The notes: generated by a model from the sequence alone, not told the origin. Numbered from the stretch's first letter, positions 16,843 through 27,258 are shown. The stretch is 64,000 bases of DNA from Variovorax sp. Root473 (GCF_001426505.1 NZ_LMEV01000013.1:62001-126000), one strand, 5' to 3'. Numbers and translations are program-made.

Positions 16843-18014
16843 CGAACCTTCGCACCGCGCGCCTGGCGCTCACGGCCATCGCCCTCGCCGCCCTGGCCTC
16901 CGCGGCCGGCGCACAGGGCACGGCAAAGCTCAAGGTCGGCCTCATGCTGCCCTACAGCGGCACCTACACCGCCCTGGGCGTGGCCATTGAAAACGGCTTC
17001 AAGCTCTACGTGGAACAACAGGGCGGCAAGCTCGCCGGCCGCGAGATCGAATACTTCAAGGTCGACGACGAATCCGACCCGGCCAAGGCCACCGACAACG
17101 TCAACAAGCTCATCAAGCGCGACAACGTCGACGTGATCGTGGGCACCGTCCACTCGGGCGTGGCGATGGCCATGGCCAAGGCCGCCAAGGAAAGCGGCAC
17201 CGTGCTCATCGTGCCGAACGCCGGCGCCGACGCCGTCACGGGCCCGATGTGCGCGCCCAACATCTTCCGCAGCTCGTTCAGCAACTGGCAGCCGGCCTAC
17301 GCCATGGGCGAGGTGGCGGCCAAGCAGCAAGGCAAGAAGAAGGTCATGACGATCACCTGGAAGTACGCGGCCGGCGAAGAGTCGGTCAACGGCTTCAAGG
17401 AAGGCTTCGAGAAGAACGGCGGCAAGGTCGACAAGCAGCTCACCCTCCCCTTCCCCAACGTGGAGTTCCAGGCCCTGCTGACCGAGATCGCGGCGGCCAA
17501 GCCCGATGCGGTGTACGCCTTCTTCGCGGGCGGCGGCGCGGTGAAGTTCGTCAAGGACTACCAGGCCGCCGGCCTGAACAAGACCATCCCGCTGTACGGC
17601 CCCGGCTTCCTGACCGACGGCACGCTCGATGCGCAGGGCGAATCGGCACAAGGCATGCTCACCACGCTGCACTACGCCGACGGCCTGAACACCCCGCGCG
17701 ACAACGCCTTCCGCGTGGCGTACGCCAAGTCGTTCAAGCTGCAGCCCGACGTGTACGCGGTGCAGGGCTACGACGCCGCGCAGATGCTGGGCGTGGGCCT
17801 GAACGCCACCAAGGGCGACATCTCGAAGAAGGCCGAGTTCTCGGGCGCGATCGAGAAGGCGAAGATCGACAGCCCGCGCGGCACCTTCACGGTGAGCAAG
17901 TCGCACAACCCCGTGCAGGACATCTACCTGCGCAAGGTGGAAGGCAAGGAAAACAAGCTGGTGAGCACGGCCATCAAGGGCCTGTCTGACCCGGCGCGCG
18001 GCTGCCGGATGTAA
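16839..18014 (+). CDS. livK: ABC transporter substrate-binding protein, LivK-like (benzoate operon)
   Basis: A 391-residue periplasmic binding protein of the branched-chain amino acid/aromatic acid type, with a signal peptide ending ..ASAAGAQ (about residue 25) and the typical opening LKVGLMLPYSGTYTALG. It is coupled to the hydrolase gene by ATGA, with CAGGAGA upstream. Its place behind the benzoate ligase suggests that the ligand is benzoate or a related aromatic acid rather than an amino acid; that is inference from context. A family-1 repeat follows its stop. Confidence 0.9.
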   Translation: MTNLRTARLALTAIALAALASAAGAQGTAKLKVGLMLPYSGTYTALGVAIENGFKLYVEQQGGKLAGREIEYFKVDDESDPAKATDNVNKLIKRDNVDVIVGTVHSGVAMAMAKAAKESGTVLIVPNAGADAVTGPMCAPNIFRSSFSNWQPAYAMGEVAAKQQGKKKVMTITWKYAAGEESVNGFKEGFEKNGGKVDKQLTLPFPNVEFQALLTEIAAAKPDAVYAFFAGGGAVKFVKDYQAAGLNKTIPLYGPGFLTDGTLDAQGESAQGMLTTLHYADGLNTPRDNAFRVAYAKSFKLQPDVYAVQGYDAAQMLGVGLNATKGDISKKAEFSGAIEKAKIDSPRGTFTVSKSHNPVQDIYLRKVEGKENKLVSTAIKGLSDPARGCRM

Positions 18015-18022
18015 ACCTGGCT

Positions 18023-18112
18023 CTCCCCCAGGCTTCGCGCACTTCGTGTCGCTACGCCACCCCCCTCACCGGGGGCGACACCTGCGGCCCGGCAAAGCCG
18101 GTTCCGCGGTGT
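18023..18112 (+). repeat. Stop-codon-associated intergenic repeat, family 1 (copy B)
   Basis: Begins 9 bases after the livK stop: CTCCCCCAGGCT, CACTTCGTGT at 18040-18049, a CCCCCTCACCGGGGG hairpin, GACACCTGCGGCCCGGCAAA and GCCGGTTCCGCGGTGTC. It is the closest relative of copies A and C and lies in the same orientation relative to the gene upstream. It separates livK from livH. Confidence 0.88.
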
Positions 18113-18164
18113 CTGGCGCACTGCCTCCCTCCCTCAACGATCCCGCTCAGAGAGAACCTCCAAC

Positions 18165-19037
18165 GTGGATTTCGGAACCTTCTTAGTGCAGTGCCTGAAC
18201 TCCGTTCAGTACGGCCTGCTGCTCTTTCTCGTGGCCTCGGGGCTGACGCTGATCTTCGGGATCATGGGCGTCATCAACCTCGCGCACGGGAGCTTCTACA
18301 TGATCGGCGCCTACCTGGCGTTCTCGCTGGCGCCGCTGTTCGGCGACCAGTTCCTGCTGATGCTGGTGGCCGGCGTGGTGCTGGCCGCGATCTTCGGCTA
18401 CGTGCTGGAGTGGGCCTTCTTCAGCTACCTCTACCAGCGCGACCACCTGCAGCAGGTGCTCATGACCTACGGCCTGATCCTCGTGTTCGAGGAACTGCGC
18501 TCCATCTTCGTGGGCAACGACGTGCACGGCGTGAAGGTGCCCGCGTGGCTGGACGGCAGCTTCGCGCTGGGCAACGTCATGAGCTACCCGTGGTATCGCC
18601 TGTTCGCCTCGGCCGCGTGCATCGTGCTGGCCGTGGGCCTGTACTACGTGGTCAACCGCACGCGCCTGGGCATGATGATCCGCGCCGGCGCGAGCAACCG
18701 CGACATGGTGCGCGGCCTGGGCATCGACGTGAAGCGGCTGTACCGCATCGTGTTCGCGGCCGGCGTGGCGCTGGCGGCGCTGGCCGGCATGATCGCCGCG
18801 CCGATGTCCTCGGTGTACCCCAACATGGGCGCGAGCGTGCTCATCATCTGCTTCGTGCTGGTGGTGATCGGCGGCATCGGCTCGATCACCGGCGCGCTCG
18901 TGGCCTCGCTGCTGGTGGGCTTCGTCGACACCTTCGGCAAGGTGTTCTTCGCCGACCTCGCAGGCATTGGCATCTACCTTCTGATGGCCATCGTGCTGAT
19001 CTGGAAGCCCGAAGGCTTGATGGGGAGGCGGCCATGA
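18165..19037 (+). CDS. livH: Branched-chain-type ABC transporter permease LivH-like
   Basis: Inner-membrane permease of 290 residues with about eight hydrophobic helices and the family signatures LIFGIMGVINLAHGSFYMIG (residues 29-48) and VIGGIGSITGALVAS. The start is GTG at 18165, preceded by AGAGAG; it gives the usual family N-terminus. It forms the channel with the LivM-like protein and, by context, imports an aromatic acid for the box pathway. Its stop overlaps livM as ATGA. Confidence 0.93.
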   Translation: MDFGTFLVQCLNSVQYGLLLFLVASGLTLIFGIMGVINLAHGSFYMIGAYLAFSLAPLFGDQFLLMLVAGVVLAAIFGYVLEWAFFSYLYQRDHLQQVLMTYGLILVFEELRSIFVGNDVHGVKVPAWLDGSFALGNVMSYPWYRLFASAACIVLAVGLYYVVNRTRLGMMIRAGASNRDMVRGLGIDVKRLYRIVFAAGVALAALAGMIAAPMSSVYPNMGASVLIICFVLVVIGGIGSITGALVASLLVGFVDTFGKVFFADLAGIGIYLLMAIVLIWKPEGLMGRRP

Positions 19038-20017
19038 GCCCGGTGGTTGCATCCGCACCTTCGTCGCCGCGGCGTGGTGCCTTCATCGTGCCCGTGCTGT
19101 GCGCCATCGCCCTCGGCGTGGCCGGCCCCCTGCTGGGCAACTACGCGTCGGACTTCATCGTCAAGGTGATGATCCTGTCGATCTTCGCGCTCAGCCTGGA
19201 ACTGCTCGTGGGCATGACCGGGCTCGTGAGCCTGGGCCATGCGGCTTTCTACGGCATTGGTGCGTACGTCACCGTGCTGGCCTCGGGCAACGAGGGCGGC
19301 AACTTCGCAGTGCTGCTGGCGCTGTCGATGGGGGCAGCAGCGCTGTATGCGCTGTTCGTCGGTGCGCTGAGCCTGCGCACGCGCGGCGTGTACTTCATCA
19401 TGGTCACGCTGGCCTTTGCGCAGATGGCGTTCTTCGTGTTCCACGACACCAAGGTCGGCGGCGGCAGCGACGGCATCTACCTGTACGTGCGCCCCGCCCT
19501 CGGTGCGCTCGACATGGAGAACCGCACGGTGCTGTTCTACGTGGTGCTGGGTGCGCTCGCGTTCACCTACGGCCTGCTCGCGCTGGTGCGCCGATCGCGC
19601 TTCGGCGCGGCGCTCGCGGGCATCCGCGTGAACGAGCAGCGCATGCGCGCTGCCGGCTTTCCGGTGTACGGCTACAAGCTCGCGGCCTTCGTGCTCGCAG
19701 GCGCGCTGGCCGGCCTTGCGGGCTTCCTGCTGGCCTCGCGCGATGGCGTGGTCAACCCCGAGCTGATGGCCTGGCACAACTCCGGCGAGGTGCTGCTGAT
19801 GGTGATCCTCGGTGGCCTCGGCCACCTGCGCGGCGCGGTGATCGGCGCCGTGGCCTTCACGCTGCTGAAGGAAATCTTCTCGACGCATGCGGTGATGGGC
19901 CCGCTGGCCGATCACTGGCAGCTCACGCTGGGCATTGCCATCATCGTGTTCGTGGCGCTGCTGCCGAAGGGCCTGATCGGCCTGGTGCAGCGCCTGTCGC
20001 CGAAGGGAGGCGCATGA
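19034..20017 (+). CDS. livM: Branched-chain-type ABC transporter permease LivM-like
   Basis: A 327-residue inner-membrane permease partner of LivH. About nine to ten hydrophobic segments can be seen, with the signatures ELLVGMTGLVSLGHAAFYGI and the loop GIRVNEQRMRAAGFPVYGYK that contacts the ATPases. The start ATG at 19034 overlaps the livH stop; the open frame further upstream runs inside livH and is not coding. Its stop overlaps livG as ATGA. Confidence 0.93.
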   Translation: MSPVVASAPSSPRRGAFIVPVLCAIALGVAGPLLGNYASDFIVKVMILSIFALSLELLVGMTGLVSLGHAAFYGIGAYVTVLASGNEGGNFAVLLALSMGAAALYALFVGALSLRTRGVYFIMVTLAFAQMAFFVFHDTKVGGGSDGIYLYVRPALGALDMENRTVLFYVVLGALAFTYGLLALVRRSRFGAALAGIRVNEQRMRAAGFPVYGYKLAAFVLAGALAGLAGFLLASRDGVVNPELMAWHNSGEVLLMVILGGLGHLRGAVIGAVAFTLLKEIFSTHAVMGPLADHWQLTLGIAIIVFVALLPKGLIGLVQRLSPKGGA

Positions 20018-20766
20018 CCGCCGCACTGCTCTCTGTCGACAAGCTCACGCGCCGCTTCGGCGGCCTCACGGCCGTCAACGCCGTCACGCTCGACCTGCAC
20101 ATTGGCGAGGTGCATGCGGTGATCGGCACCAACGGCGCCGGCAAGTCGACGCTCATCAACATGCTCTCGGGCGAGATCGAGGCGTCCGAAGGCCGCATCG
20201 CGCTGGACGGCGTGGACATCACCGCGCGCGCGCAGTCACGCCGCGCCCGCGACGGCGTGGGCCGCAGCTACCAGCGCACGACCATCTTTCCGGAGTTCAG
20301 CGTGCACGAGAACTGCCGCCTCGCCGCGCAGGCCGCCACCGCGAAGCCCTGGGCGATCTGGCAGTCGTCGCAGCGCTGCGCCACCAGCAATGCCTCGGCC
20401 GATGCCGCGCTCGAAGCCGCCGGCCTCGCGGCGGAGGCGCGGCGCATCGCCGGCACGCTGAGCCACGGCGCGCAGCGCCAGCTCGAAGTGGCGATGTGCC
20501 TGGCCACCCACCCGCGCGTGCTGCTGCTCGACGAGCCGCTCGCCGGCATGGGCGCCGAGGAAACCGACCGCATGCTCACCTTGCTCGCGCGGCTGAAGGC
20601 CACGCACGCCATCCTGCTGGTGGAGCACGACATGGATGCGGTGTTCCGCATCGCCGACCGCATCACGGTGATGGTGAACGGCACCGTCATCGCCACGGGC
20701 AACCCACAAGAAATTCGCGAGAACCCCGAGGTCCGCACCGCCTACCTCGGCGAGGAGCAACACTGA
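20014..20766 (+). CDS. livG: Branched-chain-type ABC transporter ATPase LivG-like
   Basis: A 250-residue cytoplasmic ATPase. Walker A is GTNGAGKST near residues 39-47, the signature is LSHGAQRQLE, and Walker B is VLLLDEP, followed by the switch His in LLVEHDMD. The middle segment around QSSQRCATSNAS differs from the common LivG consensus but no motif is lost. It energises the LivH/LivM channel together with LivF. Confidence 0.93.
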   Translation: MTAALLSVDKLTRRFGGLTAVNAVTLDLHIGEVHAVIGTNGAGKSTLINMLSGEIEASEGRIALDGVDITARAQSRRARDGVGRSYQRTTIFPEFSVHENCRLAAQAATAKPWAIWQSSQRCATSNASADAALEAAGLAAEARRIAGTLSHGAQRQLEVAMCLATHPRVLLLDEPLAGMGAEETDRMLTLLARLKATHAILLVEHDMDAVFRIADRITVMVNGTVIATGNPQEIRENPEVRTAYLGEEQH

Positions 20767-20768
20767 TG

Positions 20769-20848
20769 CCCCCACGCTCATCACTTCGTGTATTCGCTGC
20801 CCCCCGAGGGGGCGCACGCCTCCCTTGGGGCGGCCCGGCGGGAGGCCT
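20769..20848 (+). repeat. Stop-codon-associated intergenic repeat, family 1 (divergent copy D)
   Basis: Starts three bases after the livG stop. It shares the order of blocks with copies A-C: CCCCCA-GCT, CACTTCGTGT at 20782-20791, a CCCCC-GA-GGGGG hairpin, and GCGGCCCGGC. The 3' part differs, ending GGCGGGAGGCC. That end provides the GGGAGG Shine-Dalgarno of livF, so this copy has become part of a translation start. Confidence 0.75.
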
Positions 20849-20851
20849 GAG

Positions 20852-21553
20852 ATGCTGATCGTTCGCGACCTCAACACCTACTACGGCAACAGCCACATCC
20901 TGCGCGGCGTGCACGCCGGCATTCCGGCGGCGACCTCGGTCGGGCTGCTCGGGCGCAACGGCATGGGCAAGACCACGCTCATCCGCACGGTCATGGGCTA
21001 CGTGCGCCCCGCTTCCGGCGAAGTGCAGGTCGACGGCCGCACCGTCACCGGCCTGCCGCCCGAGAAGATGGCGCGCCTGGGCATCGGCTACGTGCCCGAG
21101 GGCCGCGGCATCTTTCCGAACCTGTCGGTGCGCGAGAACCTCGTGATGAGCGAACGCGCCGGCGTCGACGGCCAGCGCGCCTGGACCTTCGACCGCGTGA
21201 TGGCCACCTTTCCGCGCCTGTCGGAGCGGCTCGGGCACGGCGGCCAGCAGCTGTCGGGCGGCGAGCAGCAGATGCTCTCCATCGGCCGCGCGCTCATGAC
21301 CAACCCGCGCCTGCTGATCCTCGACGAAGCCACCGAGGGCCTCGCCCCGCTGATCGTGGCCGAGATCTGGCGCGTGATCAGCGAGATCCGCAGCAGCGGC
21401 ATCGCCACGCTGATCGTCGATCGCGACTACCGCAAGGTGCTTGCGCACACCGACCTCGCGGTGGTGATGGAGAAGGGGCAGATCGTGCGGCATGGGGCGT
21501 CGGCAGAGTTGCTGGGGCAGCCGCAGGTGCTGGAAGAACTGCTGGGCGTCTGA
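20852..21553 (+). CDS. livF: Branched-chain-type ABC transporter ATPase LivF-like
   Basis: A 233-residue ATPase, last gene of the benzoate operon. Walker A is GRNGMGKTT, the signature is LSGGEQQML, and Walker B is LLILDEA. The usual switch His region reads LIVDRDYRKV instead of LLVEQ(N/H), so the H-loop His appears to be replaced by Arg or Asp, which is unusual. The ATG at 20852 is chosen over an upstream TTG at 20825 because GGGAGG lies just ahead. A hairpin GCCCGC-TGTGA-GCGGGC follows at 21568-21584. Confidence 0.92.
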   Translation: MLIVRDLNTYYGNSHILRGVHAGIPAATSVGLLGRNGMGKTTLIRTVMGYVRPASGEVQVDGRTVTGLPPEKMARLGIGYVPEGRGIFPNLSVRENLVMSERAGVDGQRAWTFDRVMATFPRLSERLGHGGQQLSGGEQQMLSIGRALMTNPRLLILDEATEGLAPLIVAEIWRVISEIRSSGIATLIVDRDYRKVLAHTDLAVVMEKGQIVRHGASAELLGQPQVLEELLGV

Positions 21554-21556
21554 CAA

Positions 21557-21635
21557 GGTGCGACAAGGCCCGCTGTGAGCGGGCGTAACACCTGCGTCGC
21601 ACCGGGTTTCACCTCTTTCCTGCGACAGTGCGACA
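21557..21635. promoter_or_regulatory. TGCGAC motif cluster upstream of the sigma-54 activator gene
   Basis: GGTGCGAC (21557-21564) and GTCGCACC (21596-21603) form a perfect 8-bp inverted repeat around a GC hairpin, and TGCGACA recurs at 21621-21627 and 21629-21635. The same hexamer, in multiple copies, precedes the flavin monooxygenase gene at 27387. I read this as an autoregulatory binding region for the activator encoded at 21678; the link is inference. Confidence 0.55.
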
Positions 21636-21677
21636 GCCGAATGATGGCCGCGCTCCATCATTCCAGCGAGGCTGCGC

Positions 21678-23630
<1,953 letters not shown>

Positions 23631-23636
23631 TCCGAT

Positions 23637-24851
23637 CTAGCGCGCGAGGATCTGCTCGATGGTGCGCACGGCCGTGCCCAGGCCGTCTTCCGCGCGCATG
23701 CGCTCGCCCAGTGCACGGGCCCGCGCACGCACCTGCGGGTCGTGCGCGAACGCGATGCCACGCGCCAGGTCGTCGGCGCCGAACCGCGCACCCGCCACCG
23801 CGGGCGGTGCCACGCCGGCCTGCGCGAGGTGGTGGGCCCAGAACGCCTGGTCGCCCGCGAAGGGCACGACCACCGAGGGCACGCCGGCGCGCGCGGCCGA
23901 GTGGCTGGTGCCCGAGCCGCCGTGGTGCACCACCAGGGCCATCTGCGGAAACAGCCAGTCGTGCGGCGTGTCGCCGATGGCGTGGAAGTTCGGCGGCAAC
24001 TGCTGCACATCGAGTCCGCTCCATCCCGGATGCAGCACCGCGCGCCGGCCGGCCATGCCGTCGACGAGGGCCGCGAGCAGCCGCGCCTTGTCGAAACCCG
24101 TCATGCTGCCGAAGCCGATGTAGACGGGCGCCTCGCCGGCCGCGAGGAAGCCGCGCAGCGACGCCGGCGGCTCCCAGTCGGGTGCGGGCGCGAACCACTG
24201 GCCGCACACGGCGGCGTTGGCGGGCCAGTCTGCGGGGCGCGGCAGCAGGCTCGGCGAATAGCCGTAGAGCGCGGGGTGCGTGGTCCACAGGCGGCGGCGC
24301 GGCGGCAGGCCACAGACCGCCACGCGCGCGGCGTTCACGGCGGGCCGGAAGGCGCGCCAGAGCAACCCGTTGACGAGGTGGTGGCTCGCGCGGTTGAGGA
24401 AGCGCGGCACGCGCGCGGGCGGCAGGAAGGGCGAGGCGAACGCGGCCGTCGGCGTGAGCGGGAACATGCCCGCGCCGATGGCCGGCACGCCCAGCGCCTC
24501 GGCCGCCGACAGGCCCACGAAGGCCGCGAGCCCCGCGCAGACGATCGCGTCGCAGCCCTGCGCGGCCTCGACGGTCTGCCGCAGCCAGGGCGTGGCGTTG
24601 GCATTGGCGATGTCCGCGAGCGCCTTCGCGGCGGCGGCCGGCTTGTCGCCCTGCGCGATGACGCCGCCGAGCGCCTCACGGATGTCGCCGGCCAGTGCCT
24701 GCGTGCGCACGCCGAGCCGTTCGGCCGCGCCGAGGGTGGTCGTGTCCGCGAGCAGCACCGACGCATGGCCTGCGTCGTCCAGCGCACGGCACAGCGCGGC
24801 GAGCGGGCGCGCGTCGCCCTCGGTGCCGTAGGTGAGCACGGCGATCTTCAT
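23637..24851 (-). CDS. Glycosyltransferase, GT1/UGT-like
   Basis: A 404-residue GT-B glycosyltransferase of the sterol glucosyltransferase/MGT type. The N-terminus reads MKIAVLTYGTEGDARPLAAL and the donor-sugar motif is HHGGSGTSHSAARAGVPSVV near residues 315-335, followed by PFAGDQAFWA. It presumably transfers a nucleotide-activated sugar to a small hydrophobic acceptor. The start ATG at 24851 overlaps the stop of the TetR gene, so the pair is an operon. Acceptor and sugar are unknown; detoxification of a phenolic or lipid is possible. Confidence 0.87.
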   Translation of the reverse strand: MKIAVLTYGTEGDARPLAALCRALDDAGHASVLLADTTTLGAAERLGVRTQALAGDIREALGGVIAQGDKPAAAAKALADIANANATPWLRQTVEAAQGCDAIVCAGLAAFVGLSAAEALGVPAIGAGMFPLTPTAAFASPFLPPARVPRFLNRASHHLVNGLLWRAFRPAVNAARVAVCGLPPRRRLWTTHPALYGYSPSLLPRPADWPANAAVCGQWFAPAPDWEPPASLRGFLAAGEAPVYIGFGSMTGFDKARLLAALVDGMAGRRAVLHPGWSGLDVQQLPPNFHAIGDTPHDWLFPQMALVVHHGGSGTSHSAARAGVPSVVVPFAGDQAFWAHHLAQAGVAPPAVAGARFGADDLARGIAFAHDPQVRARARALGERMRAEDGLGTAVRTIEQILAR

Positions 24852-25492
24852 GGGATGCGTCTCCTTGCAACAGTCCTTGGGGCGGAGCGCGCGCCGCCGA
24901 CGAAGAGGTCGACGACCACCGCGAACTCGTCGCGCAGCACGAGGCCGGGCAGCGTGAGCCAGCGCATCAACGCGCCGAAGTACAGGTGGTGCAACAGGCT
25001 GGCGAGGTGCGCCGCCGACACGTCGGTGCGCAGCGTGCCGGCCTGCTGGGCGGCGGCGATGAGCGCCTCGAACAGCCCCGACAGGTCGCGCGGCGTGCCG
25101 CGGTCGCCGCCGCCGAGCTCGCTCTCGATGTTGAGGAAGCGAAAGCGGAAGTAGTCGAGCAGGTAGGCCCGGTAGCGCGCGGACCATTCGGCCGAAGCGT
25201 CGAGCAGGCTGGTGAGCTGCGCCGTGAAACCGGCCTTCGGGTCGATCGACGCATGCAGGCGCTGCGCATCGACCACGAGTTCGAGGTGCACCCAGTGCGC
25301 CAGGATCGCTTCCTTGGTCGGGAAGTGGTTGTAGAGCGTGCCCTTGGCCACGTCGGACTGCTGGGCGATCTGCTCCATCGTCGTCGCGTCGTAGCCCTGC
25401 GCTTCGAACAGGCGCATGGCGGTGGACGCGACGTGATCGAGCGTCTGGGTGCGGCGGCGCTCGCGGCGGCCTGGGGGATCGGGTTCGGTCAC
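24848..25492 (-). CDS. TetR family transcriptional regulator
   Basis: A repressor of 214 residues with an N-terminal TetR helix-turn-helix (TMEQIAQQSDVAKGTLYNHF at about 38-57) and a variable ligand domain. It starts with GTG at 25492; no closer ATG gives the complete DNA-binding domain. It overlaps the glycosyltransferase gene by four bases. A 32-bp near-perfect palindrome 20 bases upstream of the start is a strong candidate operator, so the pair is probably autorepressed and induced by the acceptor of the glycosyltransferase. Confidence 0.92.
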   Translation of the reverse strand: MTEPDPPGRRERRRTQTLDHVASTAMRLFEAQGYDATTMEQIAQQSDVAKGTLYNHFPTKEAILAHWVHLELVVDAQRLHASIDPKAGFTAQLTSLLDASAEWSARYRAYLLDYFRFRFLNIESELGGGDRGTPRDLSGLFEALIAAAQQAGTLRTDVSAAHLASLLHHLYFGALMRWLTLPGLVLRDEFAVVVDLFVGGARSAPRTVARRRIP

Positions 25493-25511
25493 GGTTTCGG
25501 GGCCCTTGCAT

Positions 25512-25543
25512 TTGAACGTCGTCTAATTTTAGACGTCGTTCAA
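25512..25543. promoter_or_regulatory. Palindromic TetR operator
   Basis: Outer arms TTGAACG / CGTTCAA (25512-25518, 25537-25543) and inner arms CGTCTAA / TTAGACG form a 32-bp near-perfect palindrome with mismatches only at one symmetric pair and the centre. It lies just upstream of the GTG start of the TetR gene, where promoter elements are expected. Confidence 0.8.
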
Positions 25544-25565
25544 ATTCTTTCGAATCGCCCATGAA

Positions 25566-25600
25566 AAAGCCCGCGGCGCCGGTCTCGGCGCGCGGGCTTT
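25566..25600 (-). terminator. Intrinsic terminator of the poly-glycine lipoprotein gene
   Basis: On the minus strand the stem AAAGCCCGCG / CGCGGGCTTT with further internal pairing is followed by a T-run (TTTTTC). It lies 17 bases downstream of the stop at 25617. Confidence 0.82.
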
Positions 25601-25616
25601 GGGGGTCAGCGTGGTG

Positions 25617-26996
25617 TTACTGGATCACGCCGATGTGCAGGTAGCCGCGCGTGGGCGACGAAGGCCCCCGCGTGCCGATCAGAACGTCGAGCTTGCTCGA
25701 ACGCATGGCGAAATACTGCTGCGATGCATCCGCACGATCGAAGGCAATCCGCATGCCGGCAGGGGCGTCGACGATCGTGGCCAGCGTCAGCGACTTGGTG
25801 ATTCCCGGCCCTCCGGGTGCCGTCAGGGAATACAGGCCCGGCGACACGGTCGAGAGGTTGATGTCCCCGTCCGTGGCCCACCCGGAGGCGTTGAAGTCCG
25901 CATAGGTCGCGGCGGCCGGCACACCGATGGCCATCACCTGATTGGCCAAGGCTGTCGACGTGCCGGCGCTCAGGTAGATCTTGTCGCCTTCCACCATGGC
26001 GATGCCGAACTTGCCGACGACCGCGCCACTGGTGTCCTTCAGCGTCCACAGACCGGCTTCCGTGTCCGCCGCGACTGCCGTGGTCGCCACGCTGCCGCTC
26101 GGGCAGTTCTCGATGCGATAGATCTTCTGATCGACGCATTGCTTCATCACCGTGCCGCCATCGGAAATCCGGATCTGCGCGATCGCGGATTCGCGGTCTG
26201 CACTCGTGTAGTCGACGCGCGCGCGGTCGTATGTGCCGTCCAGCTTGGCCTGCGTCGTGACGAAGGCGCGCGTCGCGATGAACGGCGCATTCTTGTAGGT
26301 CACGGGCGACGAGAAGGGCACGGCGAAGGGGAACCCGCCGGCGAAGCTGTCCTTCAGCGTCAGGAAGGTCGCGTTGTTGGGAATGCCGGGAACGCGGCTG
26401 TTGGAAAAGACCCAGCCGGTACCGTTCGCACTGAAGGTGCCCGAGGTCTTGTCGCCTGCCGCGTCGGTCACGTCGTAGGTCTTCGCATCGAAGTCGATGT
26501 GCAGCTTCTGGCGCGAGCCATTGGCGGCGAACACCATGTAGTCGCCGTTGTCGTAGCTGCCGGTCTGCACCGCGAAGTTCACCTGCTTCGTGCGGCCTTC
26601 CGAGGCGGAGGCTTCGAGTTTGTAGCTGGCGGCGTCCGTCTTGCTGCTGTTCGCGAAGCGCGAGACCCACTGCGTGGCGCCGGTGTCGACGTCCTGGATG
26701 AGGGTGGCCGTGCCACCGCCACCGCTGGCGGCCCAGGCGACGCTGTCGCTCGCCTTGACCACCACCTCCTGCCCCGGCCGCACGCTGTACGTGCCCGCGC
26801 CATCGGGGGTGGCCACGCTGCCTGCGATTTCGACGGTGAGCTTCAGCTCGGCCGCTGCGGGCGGCGCGGGTGCAGGCGCCGGAACGAATCCGATCGGCAA
26901 CCCGCCGCCACCGCCGCCGCCGCCTCCTCCACCGCCGCATCCGGCCAGCCCCAAGACCACTGCCGCGGCAAGCGCGGTTCTGATGTTTGCCCTCAT
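25617..26996 (-). CDS. Putative lipoprotein with a poly-glycine tether
   Basis: A 459-residue protein of unknown function. The signal peptide ends in the lipobox LAGC with Cys20, followed by a run of 12 glycines and a Pro/Ala-rich stretch before the folded part (from about residue 50). The mature domain is rich in beta-type segments and contains two cysteines (C307-C317 region, QCVDQKIYRIENC). The ATG at 26996 places the lipobox at the usual distance; earlier in-frame ATGs do not. Similar proteins are common in Comamonadaceae as outer-membrane lipoproteins. A terminator follows directly. Confidence 0.8.
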   Translation of the reverse strand: MRANIRTALAAAVVLGLAGCGGGGGGGGGGGGLPIGFVPAPAPAPPAAAELKLTVEIAGSVATPDGAGTYSVRPGQEVVVKASDSVAWAASGGGGTATLIQDVDTGATQWVSRFANSSKTDAASYKLEASASEGRTKQVNFAVQTGSYDNGDYMVFAANGSRQKLHIDFDAKTYDVTDAAGDKTSGTFSANGTGWVFSNSRVPGIPNNATFLTLKDSFAGGFPFAVPFSSPVTYKNAPFIATRAFVTTQAKLDGTYDRARVDYTSADRESAIAQIRISDGGTVMKQCVDQKIYRIENCPSGSVATTAVAADTEAGLWTLKDTSGAVVGKFGIAMVEGDKIYLSAGTSTALANQVMAIGVPAAATYADFNASGWATDGDINLSTVSPGLYSLTAPGGPGITKSLTLATIVDAPAGMRIAFDRADASQQYFAMRSSKLDVLIGTRGPSSPTRGYLHIGVIQ

Positions 26997-27199
26997 GTGT
27001 CCCTCGTCCTTTGTATGGATTTTTTGTGCGCTTCCGGCGGCGCCGAAAGGCGCCATGAATGTAACGAAAGCTTTGAATTCATAACCAAAAGTTCACGCAA
27101 AAGTGGCCAGCGCGCCACAGCTTTTGCGGCGGTGTCGACATTGGCACGGAAAAGTTAATTCGAAAGTGTTCCTCTCCTGCCCACTCGGTTCGCCAACTC

Positions 27200-27258
27200 G
27201 TCGCAACCACGTCGCAGGCTCGTCGCACGGCGCATGCGACGCGCCCGCCACTTGCGAC
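27200..27258 (+). promoter_or_regulatory. Upstream activating sequences with TGCGAC half-sites
   Basis: GTCGCA occurs at 27200, 27211 and 27222, exactly 11 bp apart (one helical turn), followed by TGCGAC in the opposite orientation at 27235 and 27253. The cluster lies 43-101 bp upstream of the -24 element, a usual place for enhancer sites. The same motif surrounds the promoter region of the sigma-54 activator gene at 21678. Confidence 0.65.

Noticed and set aside
27142..27158. TTGGCACGGAAAAGTTAA as a second -24/-12 promoter upstream of the monooxygenase
   Set aside because: The GG element is good, but the -12 GC is missing at the required spacing (TT instead).
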